The notes under the pieces were generated by a model. That model did no database searches. It saw only the letters and a list, made by a program, of their open reading frames with translations, and was not told the DNA's origin. From contig NZ_MAPV01000072.1 of the NCBI RefSeq assembly GCF_001700505.1, positions 1 to 64,000 on the forward strand: 64,000 nt of DNA. The letters run 5' to 3'. This DNA comes from Streptomyces mutomycini. GTDB taxonomy: Bacteria; Actinomycetota; Actinomycetes; Streptomycetales; Streptomycetaceae. Numbering within the stretch: position 1 is the stretch's first letter; each line of letters starts with the position of its first letter. This document shows positions 7,807 through 16,598 of this stretch, in pieces. The translations under genes were made by a program, and so were the position numbers.

Positions 7807-9114
7807 ATGCCTCCTGCCAGTACCGGGGCGTCCACCGTCGTGCTGGACGCCGCCGTTCCGTCATCTCCCGCCGCCGTCCCCCCCGCCGTCCCCGACCGCC
7901 TCACGCCCGGCGGTCCCGGCTATCGCCGGATGAGCTTCGCGCTCTTCGCGGCGGGGATCGCGACCTTCGCGCTCCTCTACTCCACCCAGGCCCTGCTGCC
8001 GGCCATCTCGGCGTCCTACGGCGCGACGGCCGGCCAGGCGAGCTGGACGGTCTCCGCTGCGACCGGGGCGCTGGCCCTGTGCGTCCTGCCGCTGAGCGCG
8101 CTCTCCGAGCGCTTCGGGCGGCGCCGGATGATGACGGCCTCCCTGGCGGTGGCCGTGGTGGTCGGGCTGCTCATACCCTTCGCCCCGTCGCTCGGCTGGC
8201 TGATCGCGCTGCGCGCGGTCCAGGGCGCGGCACTGGCCGGACTGCCCGCCTCGGCGATGGCCTACCTGGCCGAGGAGGTGCGGCCCAAGGCCCTGGTGGC
8301 CGCGATCGGGCTGTTCGTGGCGGGCAACAGCATCGGCGGTATGAGCGGCCGCATCCTCGCGGGCTGGGTCGCCCAGCTGTGGGGCTGGCGGATGGCGCTC
8401 GGCGCGATCGGGCTGCTCGCCGTGACCTGCGCCGTCGTCTTCCACCTCATGATTCCCAGGGCCCGGCACTTCAGCCCCGCCTCGCTCAACCCGAAGGCCC
8501 TCGCGAAGACGGTCACCGGACACCTCTCCGACCCGCTGCTGCGCCGGCTGTACGCGATCGGCGCCCTGTTCATGACAGTGTTCGGGGCGGTCTACACCGT
8601 CATCGGCTACCGGCTCGTCGAGGAGCCCTTCAGCCTCCCGCAGGGCATCGTCGGCTCGGTCTTCCTGGTCTACCTCGTCGGCACGCTCTCCTCCGCCGCC
8701 GCGGGCCGTCTGGTCGCCCGGCTGGGGCGCCGGGGCGCGCTCTACCTGGCCGTCTCCACGACCGCGGCCGGCCTGCTGCTCTCCCTCGCCGACCAGCTCG
8801 CCGCCGTCCTCGCCGGCCTCGTCCTGATCACGGCCGGCTTCTTCGCCGGGCACGCGGTCGCCTCGTCCTCGGTGAGCCGTACGGCGACGTCGGGCCGCGC
8901 CCAGGCTTCGGCGCTGTACCAGTCCGCGTACTACCTGGGCTCCAGCGCGGGCGGCACGCTGGGTGCCGTCGCCTTCCACACGGGAGGCTGGGCCGGCACG
9001 GTCGCGCTGGGCGTCCTGGCGGTCCTCGGTGTCCTGTCGATCACCCTGTTCGGGACCCGGGCGGCGCGGACCGAGCGGCTCCGCACGGCGTCCCCGGCAC
9101 CGGTGCACAACTGA
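7807..9114 (+). CDS. MFS transporter (YnfM-like)
   Basis: A 435-residue major facilitator with 12 predicted membrane helices. The inter-helix 2-3 loop reads LSERFGRRRMM (the GxxxDRxGRR-type motif A). The N-terminal 38 residues are a Pro/Ala-rich cytoplasmic lead before the first helix (FALFAAGIATFALLYSTQ). It is most like the arabinose/multidrug-type exporters of the YnfM group, which are proton-driven. The substrate cannot be told from sequence. It is transcribed divergently from the LysR gene and probably regulated by it. No gene follows in the same unit; the next start is 90 bp away with its own ribosome-binding site. Confidence 0.88.
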   Translation: MPPASTGASTVVLDAAVPSSPAAVPPAVPDRLTPGGPGYRRMSFALFAAGIATFALLYSTQALLPAISASYGATAGQASWTVSAATGALALCVLPLSALSERFGRRRMMTASLAVAVVVGLLIPFAPSLGWLIALRAVQGAALAGLPASAMAYLAEEVRPKALVAAIGLFVAGNSIGGMSGRILAGWVAQLWGWRMALGAIGLLAVTCAVVFHLMIPRARHFSPASLNPKALAKTVTGHLSDPLLRRLYAIGALFMTVFGAVYTVIGYRLVEEPFSLPQGIVGSVFLVYLVGTLSSAAAGRLVARLGRRGALYLAVSTTAAGLLLSLADQLAAVLAGLVLITAGFFAGHAVASSSVSRTATSGRAQASALYQSAYYLGSSAGGTLGAVAFHTGGWAGTVALGVLAVLGVLSITLFGTRAARTERLRTASPAPVHN

Positions 9115-9203
9115 GACCTTCCCGGCACAACCGCTGCTCCCCCGAGCGCGTCCAACAAGCGGAGTCACACACCGCGGGCGAACGCGAAGGGGAGCAGGCG
9201 TAC

Positions 9204-9920
9204 ATGAGAATCATGGGGAACATACGCGACGTACGGGTGCGGCGCGGTGCCGTACTGTCCGTCGCCGGCCTGGTGGCAGCACCGGCCCTCGTCCTGGGCA
9301 CCGGGACAGCCGCCCAGGCGGCGTCCTGCACCGCGTCCACCGGGCCGTACCAGAAGCAGGTCGAGAAGTGGCTGGGCCGGACAGCCGACGGCCGTCAGTC
9401 GGCCGCCGACTGCACGGCGATCCGTTCGTTCCAGGCCGGCAAGGGCATCACCCCGGCCGCCGGGTACGCGGGGCCGGTCACCTGGCGCACGATGAAGACG
9501 ATCACCGCCCAGAAGGCGGCGGGGAAGACCCCCAACGCGGCGAAGAAGTGCCCCACGAACAAGGGGCGCATCGCCTGCGTGGACCTCACCCGGCAGCTGA
9601 GCTGGATCCAGGACGGATCCAGGCTGAAGTTCGGCCCGGTGCCGGTGCGCACGGGCCGCAACGGCGACGAGACGCGGACCGGTTCCAAGAAGATCTACTG
9701 GCGCAACATCGACCACTGGTCGACGCTCTACGACGTCAGCATGCCGTACGCCCAGTTCTTCGACGGCGGGCAGGCGTTCCACTCGGTCACCAAGTCCATG
9801 TACAACAACCCGGGATCCGCGGGCTGCGTCAACATGCGTCCCTCGGACGCGAAGTCGTACTGGAACCTGTTGAAGAACGGCGACGACGTCTACGTCTACG
9901 GACGCAAGCCCGGCACCTGA
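9204..9920 (+). CDS. L,D-transpeptidase (YkuD) with peptidoglycan-binding domain
   Basis: Secreted 238-residue protein. Signal peptide (about 1-37, ending AQAA), then a peptidoglycan-binding-like helical domain (about 40-110), then a YkuD catalytic domain. The active site is visible as FHSVTKS, then SAGCVNM with the catalytic Cys. YkuD enzymes make 3-3 crosslinks in peptidoglycan or attach proteins. Four additional Cys in the N-terminal half may form disulfides. The ATG at 9204 has GAAGGGGAG upstream; a second ATG lies 9 nt later. The catalytic domain is a paralogue of the lipoprotein at 42220-43101, which shares the STLYD-SMPYA and GGQA-HS segments. Confidence 0.88.
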   Translation: MRIMGNIRDVRVRRGAVLSVAGLVAAPALVLGTGTAAQAASCTASTGPYQKQVEKWLGRTADGRQSAADCTAIRSFQAGKGITPAAGYAGPVTWRTMKTITAQKAAGKTPNAAKKCPTNKGRIACVDLTRQLSWIQDGSRLKFGPVPVRTGRNGDETRTGSKKIYWRNIDHWSTLYDVSMPYAQFFDGGQAFHSVTKSMYNNPGSAGCVNMRPSDAKSYWNLLKNGDDVYVYGRKPGT

Positions 9921-10017
9921 GCAGCGGTCTCCGCGCTTCCGGCCCCGGTTGTCAGTGCCCTGCGGTAGCTTCCACAGTGCCGAGTGAGCGGTGTCACAGC
10001 GCAACAGGGGTGGAGCG

Positions 10018-11007
10018 ATGAGTGATCAGACAGCGACGGCGGACGTCGACAGCCGGCTGGAGGGACACCGGGTCGAGCTGACCGGCTTCTGCTACCGGAT
10101 GCTCGGCTCGGCCTTCGAGGCGGAGGACGCGGTCCAGGACACGCTGGTGCGCGCCTGGCGCAACTTCGAGAAGTTCGAGGGCCGTTCCTCCCTGCGCTCG
10201 TGGCTGTACCGCATCGCGACGAACGTCTGCCTCGACATGCTGAACGCGGGCAACAAGCGGGCCAGGCCGGTGGATCTGACCGGCCCGACTCCGCTGGCCC
10301 AGGCCGCGCTGAACCCCCTCCCGGAGAACACCTGGCTGGAGCCGATGCCGGACGGGCGCATCCTGCCGTCGGTGGCCGACCCGGCGGAGGCCGCCGTGGC
10401 CCGCGAGTCGGTGCGCCTCGCGTTCGTCGCCGCGCTCCAGCACCTGCCGCCCAAGCAGCGTGCGGTGCTGATCCTGCGCGAGGTCCTGGCGTGGAGGGCC
10501 AGCGAGGTCGCCGAGCTGCTCGACACCTCGGTCGCCTCGGTCAACAGCGCCCTGCAGCGGGCCCGGGCGACGCTGTCGGACAGGGACACCACGGCACCGG
10601 ACACCGCGAATCCGCTGGACGACGAGCAGCGCAAGCTGCTGGACCGCTATGTGGCGGCCTTCGAGGGGTACGACATGGCGGCGCTGACGGCGCTGCTCCA
10701 TGAGGACGCCGTGATGACCATGCCGCCGTTCGATCTCTGGCTGCGGGGACACGACGACATCTCCGGCTTCATGCTCAGCTTCGGCGCGTCCTGCGCGGGT
10801 TCCCGGCTGGTGGCGACCGAGGCCAACGGAACGCCGGCCTTCGCTCACTACAAGCCGAATCCGGACGGGCCGGGCTTCGTGCCGTGGGCGGTGCAGGTCA
10901 TCGACATCTCGGACGGTGCCATCACCGGGATGCACTGCTTCCTGGACACCCCGCGCTGGTTCCCGCTGTTCGGGCTGCCGGACCACCTGGAGGCCGACGC
11001 CTCGTGA
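10018..11007 (+). CDS. ECF sigma factor with C-terminal SnoaL-like domain
   Basis: A 329-residue RNA polymerase sigma factor. Sigma region 2 (FCYRMLGSAFEAEDAVQDTL, about 20-90) and region 4 (LPPKQRAVLILREVLAWRASEVAELL, about 145-195) are joined by a long linker. A C-terminal SnoaL/NTF2-like domain of about 120 residues (LDRYVAAFEGYDMAALTALL) follows. This is the architecture of the sigma-70 subfamily known as TIGR02960 (SigG/SigJ-like). In such factors the tail regulates activity in place of a classical anti-sigma. The ATG at 10018 follows GGGGTGGAG; an upstream in-frame GTG at 9991 is less likely. The stop overlaps the start of a small membrane protein gene. Confidence 0.88.
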   Translation: MSDQTATADVDSRLEGHRVELTGFCYRMLGSAFEAEDAVQDTLVRAWRNFEKFEGRSSLRSWLYRIATNVCLDMLNAGNKRARPVDLTGPTPLAQAALNPLPENTWLEPMPDGRILPSVADPAEAAVARESVRLAFVAALQHLPPKQRAVLILREVLAWRASEVAELLDTSVASVNSALQRARATLSDRDTTAPDTANPLDDEQRKLLDRYVAAFEGYDMAALTALLHEDAVMTMPPFDLWLRGHDDISGFMLSFGASCAGSRLVATEANGTPAFAHYKPNPDGPGFVPWAVQVIDISDGAITGMHCFLDTPRWFPLFGLPDHLEADAS

Positions 11008-11318
11008 GTGTGAGACGTCCCGTGGTGGTCGGCTGGGCCCTCCTGGTGGTGGGTGGCTGGGCGGCGACGCTGTGGCTGGGCGAGCCGGTCGCCACGGCGG
11101 GGCCGGGCCCCTCACCCGCAGCCCGGGTATCGGATGACGACAATCCTGAGCCCGGGCCGCAGCCGGAGGGCTCGTGCCCGACGCGGAGACCGGCACCGAC
11201 GCCGTCGGCGATCGCGGTGCCGTCACTGAAGGACATGCCGGACGAGTACGCGGTAGGACGTGCGGAGCTGGTCATCTGCAGCTACAGCGTGGTCCGCGAC
11301 ACCGCCGTGGCCCGCTGA
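11004..11318 (+). CDS. Small membrane/secreted protein coupled to ECF sigma
   Basis: A 104-residue protein starting on GTG, overlapping the sigma factor stop by four bases (GTGA). One hydrophobic helix (VVVGWALLVVGGWAATLWLG) is near the N-terminus, followed by a Pro/Gly-rich outside segment and a short conserved-looking tail ending VICSYSVVRD. The two cysteines (GSCPT and VICSY) could pair. No anti-sigma fold is visible. Coupling makes it a candidate sensor or partner for the sigma factor. I do not recognise the family. Confidence 0.6.
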   Translation: MSVRRPVVVGWALLVVGGWAATLWLGEPVATAGPGPSPAARVSDDDNPEPGPQPEGSCPTRRPAPTPSAIAVPSLKDMPDEYAVGRAELVICSYSVVRDTAVAR

Positions 11319-11325
11319 GCTCCGG

Positions 11326-11628
11326 TCACTCCGGAGCCGGCCGGACGTTGCGCACCACGTCGGACAGCCCCACCAGGTCCAGCAGCGCCCCGAGTTCGGC
11401 CGGGACGTTGCGCAGCCGCAGCTCGACACCTCCGGCCCGGCGTGCGACGAGCCCCAGTCGGGCGACGGCCTCGACCAGGGCCAGATCCGGGTGCACGACA
11501 CCGCCCACGTCGCAGTCCACCACGGCGGCCTCCGGGGCGTCGCTCAGCAGCGCCTCCAGCCGGGCGCAGAGGCCCGGCACATCGGCGCGGGTGACGCGGC
11601 CGGTGAGGACGAGGGCGTTCGGAGTCAT
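11326..11628 (-). CDS. STAS domain protein
   Basis: About 100 residues covering a single STAS fold, as in anti-sigma-factor antagonists (SpoIIAA/RsbV type) and other nucleotide-sensing modules. The segment AAVVDCDVGGVVHPDLALVEAVARL occupies the position of the phosphorylatable Ser loop, but the usual DLSxVxxxDSSG pattern is changed to DVGGVVHPD. The classical Ser is absent, so regulation by phosphorylation is doubtful. The ATG at 11628 is chosen; an in-frame start 54 nt upstream would add a weakly supported leader. It converges on the small membrane protein gene ending at 11318. Confidence 0.65.
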   Translation of the reverse strand: MTPNALVLTGRVTRADVPGLCARLEALLSDAPEAAVVDCDVGGVVHPDLALVEAVARLGLVARRAGGVELRLRNVPAELGALLDLVGLSDVVRNVRPAPE

Positions 11629-11691
11629 GGCATCCACACCAGGGAGACCGGCGGGCTGCCCGAAACTCATCGACGGCCGCATACCTGTGAC

Positions 11692-12282
11692 TCAGCTGAC
11701 AGGGAACGCCCCGGTGTCCAGGTCCAGTTGGAACGGCTTGGGCAGGGTCAGCGTCTCCCCGTACTCGACCGCTTCCAGGACCCGGTAGGTGCCGTCGCTC
11801 GGCTCCCCGTACAGGGTCGCGGTCGGGCGTCCGGTGTGCCACGGGTCGAGCAGGAGGAACAGTTCGATGCCGGCCTTCGCGTACCCGTGCGCCTTGCCGA
11901 TGCGGTCGTGGTTGGCGTTGGCCGGTGAGGTGATCTCCACGACGAGACGGACTTCCTCCGCCGGTACGCGATTGCCGGGTCCGGACGCGACCGCCCGCGG
12001 CACGACGACGAGATCGGGGATGTACAGCCCGGCGCGTCCGGGCACGGAGACACCGAGGGTCTGGTAGATCCCCCAGTCCTCCGGGATCACGGAGTACAGC
12101 CTGCGCTGGAGCAGCTCCGCGGTGGTGTTGTGGTCCTTGGACGGCGGTGGCGACACGGTGACGATCCCCTCGATGATCTCCACCTTGCAGCCCTCGGGCG
12201 CGTCCGTCTCCTCCCAGATCCGGACGAGGTCGTCCCACCCCTGGCCGTGGCCCGGTCCGGGATCGACGGTGAGTGCGCTCAT
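11692..12282 (-). CDS. Uma2-family (DUF820) putative nuclease-fold protein
   Basis: A 196-residue Uma2-family protein with a PD-(D/E)XK-like core. It shows YIPDLVVVPR (the PD), LVVEITSPANANHDRIGK (the E...K pair), then AHGYAKAGIELFLLLDP. These proteins are abundant in cyanobacteria and Streptomyces. They are annotated as endonucleases by fold, with little biochemical proof. The ATG has GAGGAGA 6 nt upstream. A second member lies at 39694-40302. It is monocistronic here. Confidence 0.85.
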   Translation of the reverse strand: MSALTVDPGPGHGQGWDDLVRIWEETDAPEGCKVEIIEGIVTVSPPPSKDHNTTAELLQRRLYSVIPEDWGIYQTLGVSVPGRAGLYIPDLVVVPRAVASGPGNRVPAEEVRLVVEITSPANANHDRIGKAHGYAKAGIELFLLLDPWHTGRPTATLYGEPSDGTYRVLEAVEYGETLTLPKPFQLDLDTGAFPVS

Positions 12283-12324
12283 GGCGGTCTCCTCTTATCG
12301 GTGCGTCACCGAGTCCAGCATGCC

Positions 12325-12358
12325 GAACGGGACCGGTGGTGGTCCACCGGTCCCGTTC
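12325..12358. terminator. Terminator hairpin after deoA
   Basis: Perfect 15-bp stem (12325-12339 and 12344-12358) with a 4-nt loop, 22 bp past the deoA stop on the minus strand. Confidence 0.8.
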
Positions 12359-12380
12359 ACCCGAAAGGGAAAGCCGCAGG

Positions 12381-13658
12381 TCAGGCGATACGTTCCCGCA
12401 CCACCGGCGTGGCGGTGAAGGGCGTGCCGGCCGGGGCGATGTCGTACGAGCCGGGCAGCGCCTTCAGCGCGTACTCGAACTTCTCGGAGGTGTCCGTGTG
12501 CAGGGTCAGCAGCGGCTGCCCCTCGGTCACCGTGTCGCCCGGCTTGGCGTGCAGCTCGACGCCCGCGCCCGCCTGCACCGGGTCCTCCTTGCGTGCGCGG
12601 CCCGCGCCGAGGCGCCAGGCGGCGACGCCGACGTCGTACGCGTCCAGGCGGGTCAGCACGCCCGAGGACGGGGCGGTGATCACGTGCTGCTCGCGGGCGA
12701 CGGGGAGTTCGGCGTCCGGGTCGCCTCCCTGCGCGGAGATCATGCGGCGCCACACGTCCATGGCGGAGCCGTCGGCGAGGGCCTTCTCCGGGTCGGCGTC
12801 CTTGAGTCCGGCGGCGTCGAGCATCTCGCGGGCGAGTGCGAGGGTCAGGTCGATCACGTCCTGCGGGCCACCGCCGGCGAGGACCTCGACGGACTCACGC
12901 ACCTCCAGGGCGTTGCCCGCGGTCAGACCGAGGGGGGTCGCCATGTCGGTGAGCAGTGCCACGGTGCGTACGCCGCTGTCGGTGCCCAGCGCGACCATGG
13001 TGGAGGCCAGTTCGCGGGCGTCCTCGATGGTCTTCATGAAGGCGCCCGAGCCGACCTTGACGTCCAGGACGAGCGCCCCGGTGCCCTCGGCGATCTTCTT
13101 GGACATGATCGAGCTGGCGATCAGCGGGATCGCCTCGACTGTGCCCGTGACGTCGCGCAGCGCGTAAAGCTTCTTGTCGGCGGGGGCGAGCCCGTCGCCC
13201 GCCGCGCAGATCACGGCGCCGGTGGTGTCGAGGACGTCGAGCATCTCGGCGTTGGAGAGGTGGGCGCGCCAGCCGGGGATGGACTCCAGCTTGTCGAGAG
13301 TGCCGCCGGTGTGGCCGAGGCCCCGGCCGCTGAGCTGCGGGACAGCGGCGCCGCAGGCGGCGACCAGCGGGGCGAGCGGCAGGGTGATCTTGTCGCCGAC
13401 GCCGCCCGTGGAGTGCTTGTCGGTGGTGGGGCGGGAGAGCGCGCCGAAGTCCATCCGCTCGCCGGAGGCGATCATCGCGGCGGTCCAGCGGGCGATCTCG
13501 GTGCGGTTCATGCCGTTCAGCAGGATCGCCATGGCCAGTGCGGACATCTGCTCGTCGGCGACCTCGCCGCGGGTGTACGCGTCGATGACCCAGTCGATCT
13601 GCTCGGGGCTGAGCTCGCCGCGGTCCCGCTTGGTGCGGATGACGGAGATGGCGTCCAT
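12381..13658 (-). CDS. deoA: Thymidine phosphorylase
   Basis: A 425-residue pyrimidine-nucleoside phosphorylase that cleaves thymidine (and deoxyuridine) with phosphate to base and deoxyribose-1-phosphate. It shows the family signature around SGRGLGHTGGTLDKLESIPG, the phosphate-binding KHSTGGVGDK, and the C-terminal domain with GDTVTEGQPLLTLHTD. The length matches the family. A ribosome-binding site AAGGA lies about 12 nt upstream of the ATG. Its promoter carries CTACGCGCATAG (13710-13721), the nucleoside-regulon palindrome. It is separated from cdd by a terminator, so it has its own promoter. Confidence 0.93.
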   Translation of the reverse strand: MDAISVIRTKRDRGELSPEQIDWVIDAYTRGEVADEQMSALAMAILLNGMNRTEIARWTAAMIASGERMDFGALSRPTTDKHSTGGVGDKITLPLAPLVAACGAAVPQLSGRGLGHTGGTLDKLESIPGWRAHLSNAEMLDVLDTTGAVICAAGDGLAPADKKLYALRDVTGTVEAIPLIASSIMSKKIAEGTGALVLDVKVGSGAFMKTIEDARELASTMVALGTDSGVRTVALLTDMATPLGLTAGNALEVRESVEVLAGGGPQDVIDLTLALAREMLDAAGLKDADPEKALADGSAMDVWRRMISAQGGDPDAELPVAREQHVITAPSSGVLTRLDAYDVGVAAWRLGAGRARKEDPVQAGAGVELHAKPGDTVTEGQPLLTLHTDTSEKFEYALKALPGSYDIAPAGTPFTATPVVRERIA

Positions 13659-13709
13659 GGGATGGGAGTCCTTCCGGCCGGATGGGTAGGCGAGAGAGTC
13701 CCGTTGACT

Positions 13710-13721
13710 CTACGCGCATAG
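13710..13721 (-). promoter_or_regulatory. Nucleoside-regulon operator at deoA
   Basis: CTACGCGCATAG, one mismatch from the perfect palindrome found at add and the ABC operon. It overlaps a -10-like TAGAGT on the minus strand, 52 bp upstream of the deoA start. Confidence 0.65.
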
Positions 13722-13735
13722 AGAGGGAACGTTCC

Positions 13736-13788
13736 GCCACCCCGCTCCCCGGGCGGGCCGGGTGGACCGGTCCGGGGAACGGGGTGGC
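13736..13788. terminator. Terminator hairpin after cdd
   Basis: A long stem with one mismatch pairs GCCACCCCG-c-TCCCCGG (from 13736) with CCGGGGA-a-CGGGGTGGC (to 13788). It lies directly after the cdd stop (13799) on the minus strand. Confidence 0.7.
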
Positions 13789-13798
13789 GGCGGGGGCA

Positions 13799-14200
13799 CT
13801 ACCCCAGGTTCTGCGGCCCGAAGGCCTGCGGCAGCATCTCGTCGAGCGTACGGAGACCCTCCGGGGTCTCCAGCACGAGCCCCGGGCCGCCGAACTCGTA
13901 CAGCAGCTGACGGCACCGCCCGCACGGCACGAGCACCGCGCCCGCGCCGTCCACGCAGGTGAAGTGGGTCAGCCGGCCGCCACCCGTGGCGGCCAGCTGC
14001 GAGACCAGCCCGCACTCGGCGCACAGGCCGATGCCGTACGAGGCGTTCTCGACGTTGCAGCCGGTGATCATGCGGCCGTCGTCCACGAGGGCCGCCACGC
14101 CGACCGGGTAGCCCGAGTACGGGGCGTACGCCCGGGACATCGCGTCCCGGGCGGCCTCGCGCAGCGCGTCCCAGTCGACGGGTGCCGCGTCTGCCGTCAC
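13799..14200 (-). CDS. cdd: Cytidine deaminase
   Basis: A 133-residue homotetrameric-type cytidine deaminase that converts cytidine and deoxycytidine to uridine and deoxyuridine. Zinc and catalytic motifs are complete: GCNVENASYG, CAEC (catalytic Glu and first zinc Cys) and PCGRCRQLL (the other two zinc Cys). It starts on GTG overlapping the stop of the upstream permease gene, so it is the last gene of the nucleoside ABC transporter operon and links import with salvage. Confidence 0.95.
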   Translation of the reverse strand: MTADAAPVDWDALREAARDAMSRAYAPYSGYPVGVAALVDDGRMITGCNVENASYGIGLCAECGLVSQLAATGGGRLTHFTCVDGAGAVLVPCGRCRQLLYEFGGPGLVLETPEGLRTLDEMLPQAFGPQNLG

Positions 14201-15486
14201 TTCCCCTGCCCCTTCCGGTAGCGCATGCCGTCCGCCTTCGGCATGCGCAGACGCTGGGCGGAGAGGGACAGCACGAGGAGGGTGACGACGTACGGGGTGG
14301 CGCTGACGAACTCGGTGGGCACCGTGTCGGTGGAGAGGTACCAGACCAGCACCGCGGCCGCGATGACCGCGCTGATGACACCGGGGACGTAGCTCTTGCG
14401 GTAGAGCTTCCAGACCGCGAGGACGGCCAGCATGACGACGAGCAGCAGGAGCAGCGCGTGGACGGACTCGCCGCCGTTGCGCAGCTGGAGCGCGTCGGCG
14501 AAGCCGAACAGGCCGGCGCCCATGGCGAGTCCGCCCGGCCGCCAGTTACCGAAGATCATCGCGGCGAGACCGATGTATCCGCGGCCGCCGGTCTGGCCCT
14601 CGTTGTAGATGTGCGAGGTGACCAGGGAGAGGAAGGCACCGCCGAGACCGGCCAGGCCTCCGGAGATGATCACGGCGATGTACTTGTAGCGGTACACGTT
14701 CACGCCGAGGGACTCCGCGGCGACCGGGTTCTCGCCGCAGGAGCGCAGGCGCAGACCGAAGGCGGTCCTCCACAGGACGAAGAACGTGCCGACGAAGAGC
14801 CCCGCGGCCACCACGGTCAGCAGCGAGACGTGGGTGACGAGTCCGCCGAGGATGCCCGCGAGGTCGGAGACGAAGAACCAGTGGTGCACTTCGACCGAGT
14901 GCAGCCAGTCCGAGAGGCCGGGCACCGTGAACTGCGTGATGCTGTCGGCCGGCGGCGACTGCTTGGGGCTGCCGCCCTTCTCCGCCGCGTCACCCGTGTT
15001 GAACCAGAGCTTGGCGAGGTACGTCGTGAAGCCGAGCGCCAGGATGTTGATGGCGATACCGGAGATGATGTGGTCCACGCCGAACGTGACGGTCGCGAAC
15101 GCGTGCAGCAGCCCGCCGAGCATGCCGCCCACGACACCGGCCAGGACACCGATCCAGGGGTCGGTCTGCCAGCCGGCCCAGGCACCGAAGAAGGTGCCGA
15201 GGATCATCATGCCCTCGAGGCCGATGTTGACCACGCCGGCCCGCTCGGCCCAGAGACCGCCGAGACCGGCCAGACCGATCGGCACGGCCATCGCGAGGGC
15301 CGCGCTGATCTGGCCGGCCGAGGTGACGTCCTGGGCCCCGGTGATGGCCCGTACGGCGGACAGCGCGAGCAGGGCAGCCGCGATGATCAGCAGTACGACG
15401 GGGAAAGTGAAGCGGGTGCGGCCGCCCTTGCCGCCGGAGACCTTGGGGGCCGCGGGCGGCGGGGTGGAAGTCGCCGTGGCGCTCAC
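14197..15486 (-). CDS. Nucleoside ABC transporter permease (NupQ-type)
   Basis: A 429-residue integral membrane permease of the branched-chain-amino-acid/ribose superfamily, with about 10 helices. The signature region reads NIGLEGMMILGTFFGAWAG early and GENPVAAESLGVNVYRYK, a typical EAA-like cytoplasmic loop, near residue 265. An unusually long N-terminal Ala/Pro tail (about 30 residues) precedes helix 1. It pairs with the second permease (overlapping by 4 bp), the two-domain ATPase and the BMP lipoprotein, as in NupNOPQ-type nucleoside importers. The neighbouring cdd and deoA support a nucleoside substrate. Confidence 0.88.
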   Translation of the reverse strand: MSATATSTPPPAAPKVSGGKGGRTRFTFPVVLLIIAAALLALSAVRAITGAQDVTSAGQISAALAMAVPIGLAGLGGLWAERAGVVNIGLEGMMILGTFFGAWAGWQTDPWIGVLAGVVGGMLGGLLHAFATVTFGVDHIISGIAINILALGFTTYLAKLWFNTGDAAEKGGSPKQSPPADSITQFTVPGLSDWLHSVEVHHWFFVSDLAGILGGLVTHVSLLTVVAAGLFVGTFFVLWRTAFGLRLRSCGENPVAAESLGVNVYRYKYIAVIISGGLAGLGGAFLSLVTSHIYNEGQTGGRGYIGLAAMIFGNWRPGGLAMGAGLFGFADALQLRNGGESVHALLLLLVVMLAVLAVWKLYRKSYVPGVISAVIAAAVLVWYLSTDTVPTEFVSATPYVVTLLVLSLSAQRLRMPKADGMRYRKGQGK

Positions 15487-16598
15487 GCCGACACCTCCTG
15501 CTGGTCGGAGTTACGTGCGGCCTTGGCGGCGAGTTCCGCTCCGACCCTGCTCTGCTGGCGCTTGAGGCCGTACCGGCGGACGACCTCGTAGGCGATGACG
15601 ACGCAGAGGACGATGACGCCCTGGATGACGCCGACGATCTCCTTGTCGTAGCCCTCGAACTCGAGCTTGCCGGTGCCGCGCTCCAGGAAGCCCCAGAGCA
15701 GCGCGCCGAGCGCGATGCCGACGGGGTGGTTACGGCCGAGGAGCGCGATGGCGATCCCGGTGAAGCCGATGCCGACCGGGAAGTCGCCGCTGTACTCGTA
15801 GCTGTCGTTGAGCAGCGTCGGCATGCCGATCAGGCCGGCCATACCGCCGGAGATCAGCATGGAGGTGACGACCATCTTCCTGACGTCGACACCGCTGGCC
15901 TCGGCGGCCGATCCGGACTGCCCGACCGTACGGAGATCGAAGCCGAACCGGGTGCGGCCGAGCGTGAACCAGTAGGCGAATCCGGCGACGACCGCGACGA
16001 CGATGAAGCCCCAGACGGGCGTCGGCGTGGTCGGGAACTCGAAGAAGTGCGAGGACTCCGGGATCGGGGTGGTGGACACCTTCGTGCCGGCCTCGTCGAG
16101 ATGCCCGAGGCGGCCCTGCTGGAGGAGGTAGCCGATGATCGCCGTCGCGATGGAGTTCAGCATGATCGTCGAGACGACCTCGCTGACTCCGCGGGTGACC
16201 TTCAGGAGACCGGCGATCCCGGCCCACATCGCTCCGACGATCATCGCGGTGAGGATGATCAGCGGGATCTGGAGGGCGCCCGGCAGGGTCAGCGCACCGC
16301 CGACCGCGGCGGCGAAGAAGGCGGCCAGGCGGTACTGGCCGTCGACGCCGATGTTGAAGAGGTTCATGCGGAAGCCGATGGCGACCGCGAGACCTGCGAG
16401 GTAGTAGGTCGTCCCCTTGTTGAGGATGTAGACCTGGCTGTCGGACTTCAGCCCGTAGTCGAACATGATGCCGAAGGCGCTGAACGGTTCCTTGCCGGTG
16501 GCGGCGAGCACCAGAGCGGTGACCAGGAACGCGACCACGATCGCGAGCAGCGGGGCGGCGATCCCCAGGAGCAGCCGCTCCTTGTCGAACTTCTTCAT
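15483..16598 (-). CDS. Nucleoside ABC transporter permease (NupP-type)
   Basis: A 371-residue permease with a cytoplasmic N-terminus and 8-10 membrane helices. It contains FNIGVDGQYRLAAFFAA, the family NiGveGQ motif, and GQSGSAAEASGVDVRK as the coupling loop. It heterodimerises with the permease encoded next. It overlaps both neighbours by 4 bp (ATGA-type junctions), so stoichiometric co-translation is expected. The start at ATG 16598 follows the ATPase reading frame directly. Confidence 0.88.
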   Translation of the reverse strand: MKKFDKERLLLGIAAPLLAIVVAFLVTALVLAATGKEPFSAFGIMFDYGLKSDSQVYILNKGTTYYLAGLAVAIGFRMNLFNIGVDGQYRLAAFFAAAVGGALTLPGALQIPLIILTAMIVGAMWAGIAGLLKVTRGVSEVVSTIMLNSIATAIIGYLLQQGRLGHLDEAGTKVSTTPIPESSHFFEFPTTPTPVWGFIVVAVVAGFAYWFTLGRTRFGFDLRTVGQSGSAAEASGVDVRKMVVTSMLISGGMAGLIGMPTLLNDSYEYSGDFPVGIGFTGIAIALLGRNHPVGIALGALLWGFLERGTGKLEFEGYDKEIVGVIQGVIVLCVVIAYEVVRRYGLKRQQSRVGAELAAKAARNSDQQEVSA

